A stretch of 64,000 bases of DNA from Gigantopelta aegis (GCF_016097555.1 NC_054706.1:25286539-25350538), one strand, 5' to 3'; shown: positions 33,532-44,327, counted from the first letter of the stretch. Notes: a model not told the origin generated them from the letters alone. Translations and numbers: made by a program.

Positions 33532-33907
33532 TTAAAGGGACAGACCCTAGTTGTTAAACACTAAGGCATATTTTTCATTATTAGAAAACATTATAATAAC
33601 TGAAATCAAACATTATTTATATTTTATTGCTTAGATGATCCATTAGCGTACAACCGAAGTTTTTCTGGTCATCCTGGTGTTTCTAATACCACAAAATGTA
33701 TTTTTCATATTTTTAAAAACGCACGTACGTCTAAAAAGTAACAGTTATGGAGTCGAGTTTTAGTCTATTTTTAACGGTATTTCACCATTTCAACGTCACA
33801 GACTCTTGTTTCACTCTCTTGTAAAGTTATCCAAATGTGTTACAGGTTTGTAACTTAACCAAATTTAGTGTCCATTTTACGGGTTAAACTAGCGTCTGCA
33901 CCTTTAA
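33532..33907. mobile_element. MITE-2, complete copy
   Basis: TTAA at both ends. Left arm 'agggacagaccctagttg', right arm the approximate reverse complement of 'aggtgcagacgctagttt'. The centre has 'cgcacgtacgt'. No coding capacity. The TTAA target is the hallmark of piggyBac-type elements; assignment to that superfamily is inference. Confidence 0.8.
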
Positions 33908-34198
33908 AGTTAATATGCTTTATTGTGTACATTTCGGTATTTTTCATAAATACACGAAAAAACCTACAATCACGGGTCACATTTTATTGAAACAATGTTT
34001 AGAAGTTATCTGTGATCAAAGTTTGTTAAAATATTACGATACTAGCAAAGAAGAATTAGTTTAGTGGCTCTTTACATTGGTGTGTATATGTAAATGTACT
34101 TAGGACTGTGCCACAAGAAATTACATTAAAAGGTGGGAGATGACAAAAAAGAACAGACAATATAATATTTATTACCCCTTACTTGTCAGCATATATTA

Positions 34199-34574
34199 TT
34201 AAAGGGACTGTCCTGAGTTTGCAGCCATTGTAAGATATTTGCGATAACAGTCTTGTTGGCGACTACTATTTCATATTAAATACATTTTCTTGTTTAGAAT
34301 ACCAGTGTCTGTATATCGAATGTGTTTGCGGTCGTATACTAATGTCTGTAGCACTCAGTTTTTACTTTAATTCGTGAAATATATTTTTCGTACGAAATTG
34401 TTGGGAGGTAAAATCCGGTTTGGGCTAGCATTAGGACAACAACAAACACCTTGTAAATACAGACACTGATATTTTAAATAAGAAAATGTATTTAATGTGT
34501 ATGTTACGTCATCGAAAAGGTTCTATTGGTCGGAAACATTTTACAATGGTTGTAAATTCAGGTCTGTCCCTTTA
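34199..34574. mobile_element. MITE-1, diverged copy
   Basis: Left end 'ttaaagggactgtcctgag', right end 'aattcaggtctgtcccttta'. Near-palindromic, with the arms meeting around 'tttttcgtacgaaatt' (34385-34400). Confidence 0.8.
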
Positions 34575-34699
34575 TCATACAAAATAGTAAGTGGAAACAC
34601 AAATTAGGTGACACTAACATTAAGGCATTCGACTCAGACAGTACGATAACCTGACACGAACAAAACTGGCCAACATATTGTGTAAAACAATGTTGAATT

Positions 34700-35010
34700 A
34701 TAGTGTCAGACCCTAGTTTTTAAAGACTACTGGGTATTTTTCACTATTAGAGCTGTTCTTAATAATTGAAATCAGATATTACTTAGAGTTTATTGTTTAA
34801 ATTATCCATTTCGGTACATTAGAAGTGTTTCAGGTCATCTGGGTGTTTCTAATACAACAAAATAAATTGTTATGGGCATTCCCCCATTTCAACGTCACAG
34901 ACTCTCGTTGCACTCTAGAGTAACTGTATCCAAATGTGTTACAGATTTGTAGATTATCAAAACGTAATGTTAATTTTCACGAATTGAAACCAGCGTCTGC
35001 GACTTTCGTG
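34700..35010. repeat. MITE-2-like sequence directly 3' of A3
   Basis: Left 'agtgtcagaccctagttttt', right 'accagcgtctgcgacttt', ending about 10 bases before the A3 stop codon. It lacks the LINE-tail insertion seen in units 1 and 2, so it shows the uninterrupted state. Confidence 0.75.
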
Positions 35011-35018
35011 AACTAGAG

Positions 35019-35975
35019 TTATGTAGCAGCAACGACTGATGTTCGACAATTCAAACATGTGGCTTTTAGAGCTGCTCGAAACTGATAATTTTTAACCACA
35101 TAAATAACAAAGTTCATCCCAGAGTTGGTCAGAAGGAGCGGAAGAGTGAAGCTAATAAAATTTTCTGGGATTTCTGCCGTGTAGGTTACGATAACAAACA
35201 GGAAACATGGAGCACTACAGAGGAAAAACACGACAAAAATAACACTAAACATTTTAACCAATTCCCAGTCTCTTTTGAATTTGGCCATCTGTGTATCCTT
35301 GTTGAGCGTGTATCCAGTCGAAGTTAGCCGAAGCAAAGTCTCTGTCCGTCTCTTGGCAACACGAAACATATGACCGTAGCAAGCCACAATAATTGCTGAG
35401 GTCACGATGAAGAATCCACCTTGAACATAAATCTGGTACTCTGGGTTGAGTACTTTGAAAAATACGCAATCAGTGTTGAGTGTCCACTCATTGGCATACA
35501 GTGGAACTGTCCCAAAAAGTATTCCACTAATCCAGACGAGCACAATGAGTATCCCTGCCTTACGTATAGTAGCCAGACGCTCGTATTTATGAGGATACGT
35601 GATGCACGCCCACCTGTCGACGGCAATAAGGACCATATGCAGAATGGAAATCGAGATCATGATAAACAATATTACATGCTTACAAAGACACAAGTATTTA
35701 TCATTGTCGAATACTGCCAGTATTTCGGGTACGTTATACACCATTTGGTAAGGGAGCGAGAGACCGGTGAGGAAATCCGCAACAGCCAGAGATATCACGT
35801 ACATGTTGTGGACAGTCCACAGGTTGCGGTTCAGACACACCGTAATCAGCGTCAACGCGTTCACGGTACAGATGAAAGCCATGAGTATCACTTCGAGTGT
35901 CAGTTTGATCATGCCGCTCACAGTGGGCTCGTAGTCTGTAACATTGGAGCTCATGTTGCTCTGTCCTAATGTCAT
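35019..35975 (-). CDS. Intronless class A GPCR, subfamily A (A3)
   Basis: Intact 318-residue single-exon receptor, paralogue of A1 with matching start (MTLGQSNMSSNVT) and end (LNCRTSVVAAT). Differences from A1 cluster in TM3 (CKHVILFIMISISIL against CRYILLFIVIAISIL) and in the N-terminal tail, while the TM6-TM7 core is nearly unchanged (FFLCSAPCFLF, LTNSGMNFVIYVVKN). VDRWACITYP replaces DRY; NFxxY replaces NPxxY. Both disulfide cysteines are present (YLCLC, NTDCVFF). The 3' flank is MITE-2-like; the 5' flank is the largest leader-repeat array. Ligand unknown. Confidence 0.93.
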   Translation of the reverse strand: MTLGQSNMSSNVTDYEPTVSGMIKLTLEVILMAFICTVNALTLITVCLNRNLWTVHNMYVISLAVADFLTGLSLPYQMVYNVPEILAVFDNDKYLCLCKHVILFIMISISILHMVLIAVDRWACITYPHKYERLATIRKAGILIVLVWISGILFGTVPLYANEWTLNTDCVFFKVLNPEYQIYVQGGFFIVTSAIIVACYGHMFRVAKRRTETLLRLTSTGYTLNKDTQMAKFKRDWELVKMFSVIFVVFFLCSAPCFLFVIVTYTAEIPENFISFTLPLLLTNSGMNFVIYVVKNYQFRAALKATCLNCRTSVVAAT

Positions 35976-35999
35976 GGTATTTAGCTCTCGAAATGTGTC

Positions 36000-37150
36000 T
36001 TGTTGTTGTGGGGTTTTTTTTAGCTATCCTTTGGGAAATAACGTGATTACAGTTAGCATGCCAAATGTGTTTCTTCAATCTATCCTTTGGTGAAGAACGT
36101 CATGGCATTTAGCACTCCAAATGTGTTTTTTTCTCTCAATCTATCCTTTGGTGAAAATATGCATAATAATAAAAAAATTCATTAGAAGCAGACATGTTAC
36201 TGTTTACGTCATCAAAAACAAGAACCACAAATGGAGAGAATATCTTGTGTACGCACCAACAGTTTGGCATACTGCCACGGCATTTAGCACTCTAATGGTT
36301 GTTTTCTTTTTCAATCTATCCTTTGATGAAGAATGCCATGGCGTTTTGCACTCCAAATGTTGTTTTGTTGTTTTAATCTATCCTTTGGTGAAGATATGCA
36401 TACTAAAATAACTTCCTCAGAAGCAGATATTTTACTGTTTACTTCATCAAAAACAAGAACCACAGACGGAGACGGAATATTATATATGCACCAACAGTTT
36501 GGCGTGCTGTTCTGTCCTAATGTCACAGCATTTAGCACTCTAAGAGTTGTTTTCTTTTTCAATCTATCCTTTGATGAAAATGTGCACAATAAAGAAACTT
36601 CTTCAGAAGGAAATATTTTATTGTTTACTTCATCAAATACAAGAACCACAAATGGAAAGGGATTGTTGTGTACGCACCAACAGTTTGGTGTGTTGCTCCG
36701 TCCTAACGCCAAAACATTTAGCACTCTAAGGGTTGTTTTCTTTTTCAGTCTATTCTTTGATGAAGACTATCATTGCATTCAGCACCTAAAATGTTTTTGG
36801 GTTTTTGTCAATCTACCCTTTTGTGAAAATATGCACAATAAAATAACTTCCTCAAAAGCAGATATTTTGTTGTTTAGTTCAAATAAGTACCACAAATAGA
36901 GAGGGAATATTATGTACGCACCTACAGTTTGACGTCCTGTTCTGTCCTAATGTATCACTCTAAGGGTGGTTTTCCTTTTGAATATATCCTTTGGTGAAAA
37001 TATGCACAATAAAATTATTTTTTCAGAAGGAGATATTTTATTGTTTTCTTCATCAAAAACAAGAGCCACAAATGGAGAGGGAATATTATGTACGAACCAA
37101 ATGTTGGGCTTGTTTATCAACACTTATAATCTGAGTAGAAAACAGATAAA
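36000..37150 (-). repeat. Tandem copies of the A-receptor leader, upstream of A3
   Basis: Five or six units, spaced about 185-235 bp, with 'accaacagtttgg' at about 36258, 36492 and 36678. Each unit carries the sequence 'ctgtcctaatgtcacagcat' or a variant, which on the minus strand reads as leader, a start-codon position and codons for TLGQ/ALGR. The minus-strand frame 36311-36724 spans two units (62-residue period, LGQNSTPNCWC and LGRSNTPNCWC) and is best seen as a repeat artefact. Confidence 0.78.
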
Positions 37151-37189
37151 TAAATAATTTTGATTGTATTTATTGTTTGTGCTTTGGTG

Positions 37190-37735
37190 CAGTCGACAGA
37201 ATGGTTTGGTGAAAATATCATAATGACGGTTTTCCATCAAAATATGTTTATATATTCTGGTAATGTTAACTGCTCTGACGCATTCAGTTTGCTAAATGTC
37301 TGTCTCGGCTATATTCTTTAAATTAGTTTTGTGTTTATGTCGAATTGTTGCTAAAGCTCGCTGTCCAGGACAACAACACCTCATCTATCTAGGTTGCTGC
37401 CCCAGGACAGAGGTTGAACTGACTATCCCGAGTTTACAAATTATAACATATTCCCAAATGATACATCCCTTTTTAATAACTAACGTTACATCTCGAATAC
37501 AGTTTATTGTTTAGAATCAGGCACGGCGGAATCAAGTGGACACTGGGGGAGGAATGTTTGAGATCGAGGGAGGACTTTCTAGGGGGTTCTGGGGTAGCAG
37601 GTTTCCGCTGATGACTATGAGTCAGAATGACCAAACGTTTGACATCAAATAGCCGAAGATTAATTAATCAATGTGTTCTATTGGTGTTGTTAAACAAAAC
37701 AAATTTTAACTATCTTATTGGGTATATATCCTCCA
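37190..37735. repeat. Receptor-upstream paralogous block, copy 3
   Basis: Matches 1-536 and 20440-20990; the poly-G run is absent here ('cactgggggaggaatg'). Confidence 0.78.
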
Positions 37736-37879
37736 CAATTACAACCACTTTTAATTTTTCAACTTATTTGTGGATCCATTATTTTACGGTGTATAACATG
37801 TAATCATTGAAAACACAAATGTTCATTGTTTTGCCGCCATTTTGTTCTTTACACTGGAACCAAAGATTTTTCAACTGCA

Positions 37880-37980
37880 CATTATGTTCGTCCTTATATT
37901 CAATTAAGTTTCAATCACGCTGTCCTGGGCACACATCTCAGCTATCTGGGCTGTCTGTCCAGGACTGTGGGTTAGTTGTT

Positions 37981-37985
<5 letters not shown>
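37880..37985 (-). repeat. SINE-A copy, partial
   Basis: 'atattcaattaagtttcaat', 'tcacgctgtcctgggcacac' and 'tcagctatctgggctgtctg'. Truncated where the (GTGA)n/(GT)n run begins. Confidence 0.75.
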
Positions 37986-38095
<110 letters not shown>

Positions 38096-38129
38096 GGTGA
38101 TGATGGTTGTTATACATGTGTTGAAGCCC

Positions 38130-38262
38130 AATATGTCCCAACTGCCCAAGATGTCCCAATTGGGACATCTCCGGCAGACACCGGCCCAAGATGTCCCAAC
38201 CGCCCAAGATGTCCCATTTGGGACATCTCCGGCAGACACCGGCCCAAGATGTCCCAATTCTA
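38130..38262. repeat. Short tandem repeat with inverted 'gatgtcccaa' units
   Basis: Two and a half copies of a unit of about 68 bp: 'gcccaagatgtcccaa', then 'tgggacatctccggcagaca', then 'ccggcccaagatgtccc'. The 'ccaagatgtccca' and 'tgggacatct' parts are mutually inverted. Confidence 0.8.
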
Positions 38263-38299
38263 AAAAGTATGTACCATGCATGTATGTATGCATGTATGT

Positions 38300-38462
38300 T
38301 AAAGTTTGTTTTGTTTAACGACACGACTAGAGCACACTGACTTTTGGATTTCAAACATTTGGTAATTGTTACATTGGTAGAAAGAGATCTGTATGCACCC
38401 CTACTGATAGTATAGCATATACTACGGCCTTTGATATACCTGTCGTGGTGCACTGGCTGGAA
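38300..38462 (-). repeat. SINE-B variant, partial
   Basis: 'gttttgtttaacgacacga', 'tttcaaacatttggtaattg', 'tactacggcctttgatatac' and 'ctgtcgtggtgcactggctg'. Followed by a (TATG)n run to about 38500. Confidence 0.75.
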
Positions 38463-38470
38463 TAACTATG

Positions 38471-38501
<31 letters not shown>

Positions 38502-38519
38502 CGAATTTGGGGTTGATAA

Positions 38520-39145
38520 TTCCAGTAGTGCTACATATAAGGCCACTATGTTATCTGAAGAAGAAATATGCTAAACACACGAATCTGTCCTTCGGACATT
38601 TGGCGTCAGCTTAAAATCCTAAGAGAAGTCAGTCTTATATATTGGATTCCAACACGTAATACGAATCCATACAAGGAGAGATACATCGCGTGGTCCAGCA
38701 AATGCACTACCAAATACTTGTCTCAACAACTGACCATTATTCTGATCATTATCAATGATGACCGATTTAGATATAACAGTCTTCGAGACAAGTGGTATCA
38801 ATCGCATGTAGATTGTCCAGAATTACAAAAATTTACTTGAAATCATTCACACTCAATCCAGATCAAGTTCACTAATATTAAAACATTTGATTTTTCAGCA
38901 TTATACACAACAATCTCCCATGCCACACTGAAGGAAAACCTCCATTACTTAGTCAACGGAACAGTTGTTATCAACAATATGAAACGAATATACATGTATA
39001 TTCTTATCTTCCACGGATCTAGACAATTCGTAAAGACCGAGAGTGAATACAGACTAAAGTATACTGAGGCAGACATATATAACTTTACTCTTCGCTGTAT
39101 TGACGATTTTATACTATATAAAAGGATTACGGGATACCTTCCATT
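38520..39145 (+). mobile_element. Penelope-like element fragment (RT)
   Basis: Translated pieces match Penelope-like reverse transcriptase in order: PYKERYIAWSSKCTTKYLS (38667-38740), FDFSALYTTISHATLK (about 38888-38936) and LRCIDDFIL (39091-39117), the last corresponding to the RYIDDI catalytic box with a changed first residues. Several frame changes and stops separate them, and the stretch between the last two is shortened. Inactive fragment without a GIY-YIG domain in view. Confidence 0.65.
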
Positions 39146-39151
39146 GATTTA

Positions 39152-39490
39152 CCCACGAGTGTTCGAAAAAAGTGTTCGCTTGATGCGCGGTAGGTCTAGG
39201 ATCGATCCCCGTCGATGGGCCCATTGGACTATTTCTCGTTCCAGCCAGTGCTCCACAACTGGTGTAACAAAGGCCGTGGTATGCAATGTCCTGTCTGTGG
39301 GATGGTGCATATAAAAGATCCCTTGCTGCTAATCGAAAAGTGTAGCCCATGAAGTTGCGACAGCGGGTTTCCTCTCACAATATCTGTGTGATCCTTAACC
39401 ATATGTCTGACGCCATATAACTGTAAGTAAACTGTGTTGAGTGCGTCGTTAAATAAAATAGTTCCTTCCTTCCTTCCTTCCTTCCTTCAA
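39152..39490 (+). repeat. SINE-B copy, near full length, with (TTCC)n tail
   Basis: Head 'cgcttgatgcgcggtaggtc' and 'ggatcgatccccgtcgatgg' (B box), centre 'gatcccttgctgctaatcga', 3' part 'catatgtctgacgccatata' and 'gagtgcgtcgttaaataaaa', ending in (TTCC)n. Confidence 0.9.
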
Positions 39491-39599
39491 TGCAATCAGT
39501 AGTGGCACAATTCATGACTACGTATACAGTTGCAATATCAGACAGTCACAATCAGTTGTTTTTTTTGTTTGTTTTTTTGTTGTTTTTTTGTTTGGGGTG

Positions 39600-40200
39600 T
39601 GTGTGGGGGTTTTTTTGGGGGGGGTTTGGGTTGTTGTTGTTTTTGTTTGGGGGGGGTTTGGATTACCCCTGTGGGTAGAATGATTATGATGGAGTACACC
39701 ACCACTCTACCACGCACCAGTTTGTCCTCTGCCCCACCACCACACCACCCACCCACCCACCAGTCTCGTACGATTTGCGAGTGGGGGGTATAACTGGTGT
39801 GCATAGACGTACTAGCAGGATGATTTTTGCGAGAATTAAACGGAAATGTCATAATCTGGATAACAACATTTATTCATACTAATTAGCACTACTGCCAAAC
39901 GGCTATGTCGGGCTGCATATTTGTACTCGGATTACACCTAATACTGTGGGTAGAATGATTATGATGGAAGTACATGGTGGAAAGGTTTCAGCTTATTTTG
40001 CCTGAATTTCTCTATCGGTTTTGAGGATTTGCTTGAGCACTGGGAGGTCAGTTGTCCTCTGCCCCCACCACCACTACCACCACCACCCCACCCACCCCAA
40101 CCCCCACCCCGTCTCGTACGAATTTGCGAGTGCACGCCTGGGGTGTTTGGGTCGAAGGATTGGATTGTAATCAAACAATGTACTGACATGCGCTATATAT
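39600..40200. repeat. Low-complexity region with a direct duplication
   Basis: Poly-T/G stretch 39555-39660, then 'gggtagaatgattatgatgg' twice (39673 and 39950), each followed by C/A-rich tracts ('caccaccac') and 'tctcgtacga'. No gene. Confidence 0.7.
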
Positions 40201-40822
40201 ATAATATGTCAAAAATCAGCTTCCACATTCTTCCTTCGCTCTTAAAGAATATTCCATAAAAAAGCAAAAGGCATCCTGTGAACATTTGCATGATTTTGTT
40301 CCTAGCAGACATCTACTGACTGAGATAAATCCCACCCCCTCCCACACTGATGGCAGTTAAAGGCTGGGAAGTAACCAGACTTTGTTTTTTTAAGATGCGT
40401 GGGTGCCGATCGCGCTCGTACAACGCATGCAATTTCAATCTGATGAGTGTGAAAAACAGCGCACGTTACACTCAACAAACGGTGCACGTAAAATAGATGG
40501 GTATATTTATTTCCACTGTTTACAAAAATCAACAGTTTTCACAGCTCATTTAGCTAATAGGAAGGTCCTTTTATTAAAACAATAAAAAAAATTAAAAATG
40601 ATAGTGACTTCCATGCAGTCGTTAAAGTGGTATTTCTTTTTGTTGAACAAATCGCGAAATACTGGTTTAATAGACAATTTTGTAGACGTACCAGTCAAAA
40701 TCCAATCAGAGCTACACTGCCTATTTTATTTATTGTGGAGAGTGATGTTTCACTCGCCTTAGCATATTAAGGTGTGCGATTTTCCATTCGCCAATAAATT
40801 TCAAAAACCAAGGACGGGAAGT

Positions 40823-41126
40823 GAATGAATGAATGAATGAATGAATGAATGTTTAACGACACCCAGCACGAAAAATACATCGGCTATTGGGTGTCAAACT
40901 ATGGTAATGCAAATAAATAAAGTGATGATCAACATCAATATAAAAATTCAAGGTTTAAACAAAAACAGTGTAAAGAACAGTGTAAAGAACTGTGCAAAAA
41001 CACAAATATCACAGAATTTTACGGATACTGAATTTTACTCAAAATTTCAATTTTGTGCTGTATTGGCCATTCTCAAAGAAAATGTTACACCCCTGCACCA
41101 CGGTGAGGTTACAGCACGCGCAGGGG
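40823..41126 (-). repeat. SINE-D, longest copy, 13-bp target duplication
   Basis: AAGGACGGGAAGT flanks the 304-bp insert at 40810-40822 and 41127-41139. The (GAAT)n run at the left is the 3' tail; the head at the right reads, on the minus strand, 'cccctgcgcgtgctgtaacc' and 'tcaccgtggtgcaggggtgt'. That head does not look like an ordinary tRNA, so the promoter class is unresolved. The 108-codon frame across it is not a gene. Confidence 0.92.
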
Positions 41127-41496
41127 AAGGACGGGAAGTAGTTATTAACAATGTGTTTCAGACTTAATAATTTTGAAAAGTTACTTTAGTCTTGTTATCA
41201 GAACAACAAAAGCGTTACCAATCAAATGTTCACATCTCTGCACAAAACAGGACTGTCATGTACTTTGTCTATAGGTAGACAGCCATTCCCAAAGACGACA
41301 GATAATAATTTCGTGGAATTTTATAACGAAGATGAACATTCAAAACAATTTGTTTTTAAAAGTCCAGATTAAATTTAGGACAGGGTGTAGGGACGTAGTC
41401 CAGTGGTAAAGCGTTCACTTGATGCTCAGTCAGTCATGGATCAATCCCCGTCGGTGGATCCATTGTGTTATTTTTTGCTCCAGCCACACCACACCA

Positions 41497-41596
41497 GGGC
41501 CTAGTTTTACGAAGAGATAATAGCGCAAAAATCACATACGGTAACTCTGCACTTATAGTGATTTTAGCGCCAAGATCGCCTAGTAAAATGGGGCCC
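41497..41596. mobile_element. 100-bp MITE inside SINE-B
   Basis: Ends 'gggcctagttttacgaag' and the approximate reverse complement 'gcctagtaaaatggggccc'. The interior is also partly inverted ('aatagcgcaaaaatcac' against 'gtgattttagcgcc'). Superfamily not assigned. Confidence 0.7.
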
Positions 41597-41732
41597 TAGT
41601 GTAATAAAGGCCTTGGTATGTACTGTCATGTCTGTGGGATGCTGCTTATTAAAGATCCCTTGCTGCTAATCGATCACTGTATGGAGGCACCGGGTTTCTT
41701 CTCTCATTAACTGTGTGGTCCTTAACCATATG

Positions 41733-41915
41733 CAGTGGCGGATCCAGAAAATCCATTTAGGGGGCCCCAATGACATGAGGCGGAATGCCAATGGAACTTC
41801 GGGGGTGGTTTAGAGGTTTAAAAAAAATTTTTTTTAATATATAATAAAATTATAACTGTCGCAAAATTTAGGGGGTGGGGGCGGGCCCCTGCCCCACCCC
41901 TTAGATTCGCATCTG
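41733..41915. mobile_element. hAT-like MITE inside SINE-B
   Basis: Left end 'cagtggcggatccag', right end the reverse complement of 'cagatgcgaatctaag'. ATATG is repeated at both flanks (41728-41732 and 41916-41920), matching the single 'catatgtc' of other SINE-B copies. CAGTGGCGGATCC-type termini are known from hAT MITEs of many animals; the expected 8-bp duplication is only partly preserved. Confidence 0.75.
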
Positions 41916-42410
41916 ATATGTCCGACGCCATAATTAAAATGTGTTCGAGTGCGTCGTAAATTAAACATTTCTTCTTTCAGATTAAACTGAATTCATCATG
42001 TGCAAACATTAATATATAATTAGCAATAGTAACAGCAACATCTTCAACAACATAGTACAGCTTTATTTTAACGTAATACAAATACAAACAACAATGTTAA
42101 AGTCTTGGTAATCCAATTGGTAATGGAGAATATAGATCAACAGTTGCTATATCGTGTCGTTGAGCACGCTACAACTACCATATTTACCATTAAATTTAAC
42201 AGATTGTATAGACACATATACACATAGATTGTGACAGATAGCTATATAGACTGTCAAACATACGGATATATCGACAAATAGATGGTTATATAGACAGATA
42301 GCCTAGAAGACGTACAGACAGACGGGGAGATAGATACACTGATATATGGTACCAATGTAAAACAAAGTAAAGTCGCCGGAAAAATTCAATTTGCGATAGT
42401 AAAACCATCT

Positions 42411-42801
42411 TTAAAGGGACATTCCCGAATTTGCTGCATTGTAAGATGTTTCCGACTAATAAAATATTTCTACGATTAAACTTACATATTAAATATATTT
42501 TCTTGTTTAGAATATCAGTGTCTATATATTCAATGTGTTTCTGGTCGTCTTAATATTTGTAAGAAGCCCAAACTGGATTTTGTCTTCAAATAATTTCGTA
42601 CGTACGAAAAAACTATATTTTAGGAAATAAGATGAAATTTAACCTAGTACAAATATTAGAACGATCAGAAACACGTTTATTATACAGCCGCTAAAATTGT
42701 ATGCCGAAAAATATATTTAATATGTAATTACAATCGTTACGAAGTCTCTGTTAGTCGATAATATCTTAAGAAGTGCAGCAAACTCAGGAATGTCCCTTTA
42801 A
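42411..42801. mobile_element. MITE-1, complete copy
   Basis: TTAA at both ends; arms 'agggacattcccgaatttgc' and its approximate reverse complement; palindromic centre 'tttcgtacgtacgaaa' at about 42594. 391 bp, no coding capacity. Confidence 0.88.
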
Positions 42802-42999
42802 CGTCCGCAAAAATGTTCAAATACAACATAGTTATCTCCTAATTTTACGCTACTACAAACAGCAGGTCGATAAGAAAAAAACACTGAGTTTGCTAACAAT
42901 CACAAATGTAGCCAAAAATTGCAATGCGTAATTTAACGGCAATAAGCTACATTTTCATATATATGTTGTTCCGTGTAAGACGTACGTATTGCGTATAGA

Positions 43000-43765
43000 C
43001 GCAAGACAAGACAAGAATTTATTTACACTCGGGCCGTTGTACAGCGGCATAGGAGGAATATATACATATACAATTTATAACATTCACGTGACAAGATGGT
43101 TGATAATGAACATATACAAAGACCAACAAATAAAATTCTATAAGAACAATATGTATAACAAAAACTCTAAATGCATTAGATACATGTACATATTTAAGAA
43201 TATTATTATACACGTACCACAAATTGGTGTTCATATAAATATAATCTGGATATACATCATGTGTGGCCAAGTACTTATAAGCAAACATGCCATCGTAATA
43301 ATAATTATATATTTTTTGTTTTGTTTGGTTAGGGACGTTTAAAGTTACTAATAATTATATTTATAAAATATGCTAATTTCTTTAATATTCCGATTCGCTT
43401 ACTGTTCATTCATTCTTTAAATTTATAAGTACTAGGTCGTTTATAGTAATATGAATGTATATACTGGACCCTTAAGTCATGAAAAAAATTAAAAATGAAA
43501 AGATAATGAAACTCATCGCCAATATCATAGTGTACAAAGTCTCATCTATAGGTATGTTATTCCAACGACCAGTTTCAATGGGTAAATAATGGTTAGACGT
43601 TCTAAATTTTATGATAACTGACCACAGCTTTTCAGGAAGTATACTAAAATAATTTTCAAAAAATAAGTTTTCTTTATATAGCACGTAACCTTTCCCTCTC
43701 GATCATTGTGATAAGTTATTTCTCCATATTTGTAAATCCGCGTCCTTGTTGCTCGTAGCCATGCT
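43000..43765 (-). mobile_element. LINE 3' end fragment (second LINE class)
   Basis: Minus-strand C-terminal LINE motif KFRTSNHYLPIETGRWNNIP at 43544-43605, followed in a shifted frame by IGDEFHYLF (about 43500-43530), the block that closes the ORF of many animal non-LTR elements. 43000-43400 would be the 3' UTR. A frameshift near 43535 separates the two motifs. Different class from the L1/Tx1-like copies. Confidence 0.65.
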
Positions 43766-43939
43766 TGTGCACGTTCACCCATCCGTGAAGACAGTAAAAG
43801 AAAAGTTAATTGATTTGTTTATCGACAACAATGGAGCACAATGATTATTAATCAGCGGCTATTGGTAATTTTGACGAATAGTATTAGTAACAAGGAATCT
43901 TGTCAGAAATACACGTAAATATAGCGACATATCACCCCT

Positions 43940-44327
43940 TTAAAGGGACATTCCTGAGTTTGCTGTAACTTTTAATGTTATCGACTAAGAGAGCCTCTTT
44001 AACGATTGTTATGACATAAAATATAATTTTCTGCATAAAATATTAGTGGCTGTATGTTAAACGTGTTTCTGGTCATTCTAATATTTTTACTAGGTTAAAT
44101 TTCATTTTATTTCCTAAAATATAATGTTTTCGTACGTACGAAATTATTTGAAGACAGAATCTAGTTTGGGCTTCTTACAAATATTAAGACGACCAGAAGC
44201 ACTTTCAATATACAGACACTGTTATTCTAAACAAGAAAATATATTCTAATGTGTAAGTTTAATCATAGAAATGTTTTATTAGTCGGAAACATCTTACAAT
44301 GCAACAAACTCGGGAATGTCCCTTTAA
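43940..44327. mobile_element. MITE-1, complete copy, overlapping the receptor C stop codon
   Basis: TTAA at 43940-43943 and 44324-44327; arms 'agggacattcctgagtttgc' and 'gcaaactcgggaatgtccct' (inverted as expected for the family); centre 'ttcgtacgtacgaaat' near 44130. The stop codon of the gene at 44324-45298 is supplied by the right-hand TTAA. Confidence 0.9.

Larger units (their letters stand above)
41388..41975 (+). repeat. SINE-B copy carrying two MITE insertions
   Basis: Head 'gggacgtagtccagtggtaa' (A box) and 'ggatcaatccccgtcggtgg' (B box), then 'gatcccttgctgctaatcga', 'gtggtccttaaccatatg', and after the second insert 'atatgtccgacgccataatt' and 'gtgcgtcgtaaattaaacat'. The inserts are at 41497-41596 and 41733-41915. 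Confidence 0.88.

Noticed and set aside
35421-35969. 182-codon plus-strand frame
   Set aside because: Antisense shadow of receptor A3; the same shadow exists opposite A1 only in part.
36311-36724. 137-codon minus-strand open frame with a 62-residue repeat
   Set aside because: It runs through two leader-repeat units whose length happens to be divisible by three; the other units break the frame and no protein family is recognised.
40841-41167. 108-codon frame
   Set aside because: Lies across the TSD-flanked SINE-D copy, on the opposite strand to the element.
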